Shown here: positions 5,080 to 5,114 of the stretch, in pieces
How the letters are laid out: every line of letters begins with the position of its first letter
How positions within the stretch are numbered: the stretch's first letter is position 1
Source of the DNA: Dehalococcoidales bacterium
Lineage (GTDB): Bacteria; Chloroflexota; Dehalococcoidia; Dehalococcoidales; UBA2162
Assembly (NCBI GenBank): GCA_030648675.1
Contig: JAUSGV010000058.1
Span: 1-5,114, forward strand
DNA: 5,114 nt
Direction of reading: 5' to 3'
Notes under the pieces: model-generated
Told to the model about the DNA's origin: nothing
What the model saw: only the letters and a program-made list of their open reading frames with translations
The model's database searches: none
Position numbers and translations under genes: made by a program

Positions 5080-5114
5080 AAAGCACTAAAACAATTTTAA
5101 AAAATCTGTTATAA

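Noticed and set aside
5080..5114. Start of a histidine kinase gene or a terminator after the response regulator.
   Set aside because: All forward frames hit stops or lack a plausible start with a continuing frame. The stretch is A/T-rich with no GC stem.

Overview
The window reads as a bacterial chromosome segment of middling GC content that uses the standard code. All genes are on the + strand and most are packed with gaps of a few bases. No marker gene fixes the lineage. Small exported proteins of unrecognised families, a bare MltG/response-regulator cluster and almost no Shine-Dalgarno sequences inside operons would suit a Patescibacteria (CPR)-type genome, but that is an inference.

Layout: (1) Bases 1-400 hold the end of a gene whose last 62 residues resemble the C-terminus of a phage terminase large subunit nuclease domain. 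An overlapping 75-aa gene with a DUF2292 (YezG-like) core follows. (2) Bases 401-682 carry no convincing gene. They hold three tandem 11-bp repeats (442-474), a possible -10 element and a leader with two potential hairpins. (3) Bases 683-2050 form a two-gene unit of exported proteins: a membrane-anchored or secreted protein with a CX11C motif, and a secreted Tyr/Gly/Ser-rich protein with a weak golvesin-like signature. A clear intrinsic terminator (2098-2129) closes it. (4) A good sigma70-type promoter (2150-2178) starts a second operon. Its genes are a diverged paralog of the first exported protein, a 60-aa excisionase-type HTH protein, the endolytic transglycosylase MltG, and an OmpR/PhoB-family response regulator. 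The window ends 35 bases after the regulator, and no partner kinase is visible.

How the parts may work together (inference): both operons encode envelope or exported proteins with paired cysteines, and the second adds a peptidoglycan-cleaving enzyme plus two DNA-binding regulators. The 11-bp direct repeats upstream of the first operon have the spacing expected for an OmpR/PhoB-type regulator, so the regulator at 4414-5079 could control the exported-protein operon at 683-2050. The paralogous CX11C proteins on either side of the secreted protein are the most likely undescribed element here.
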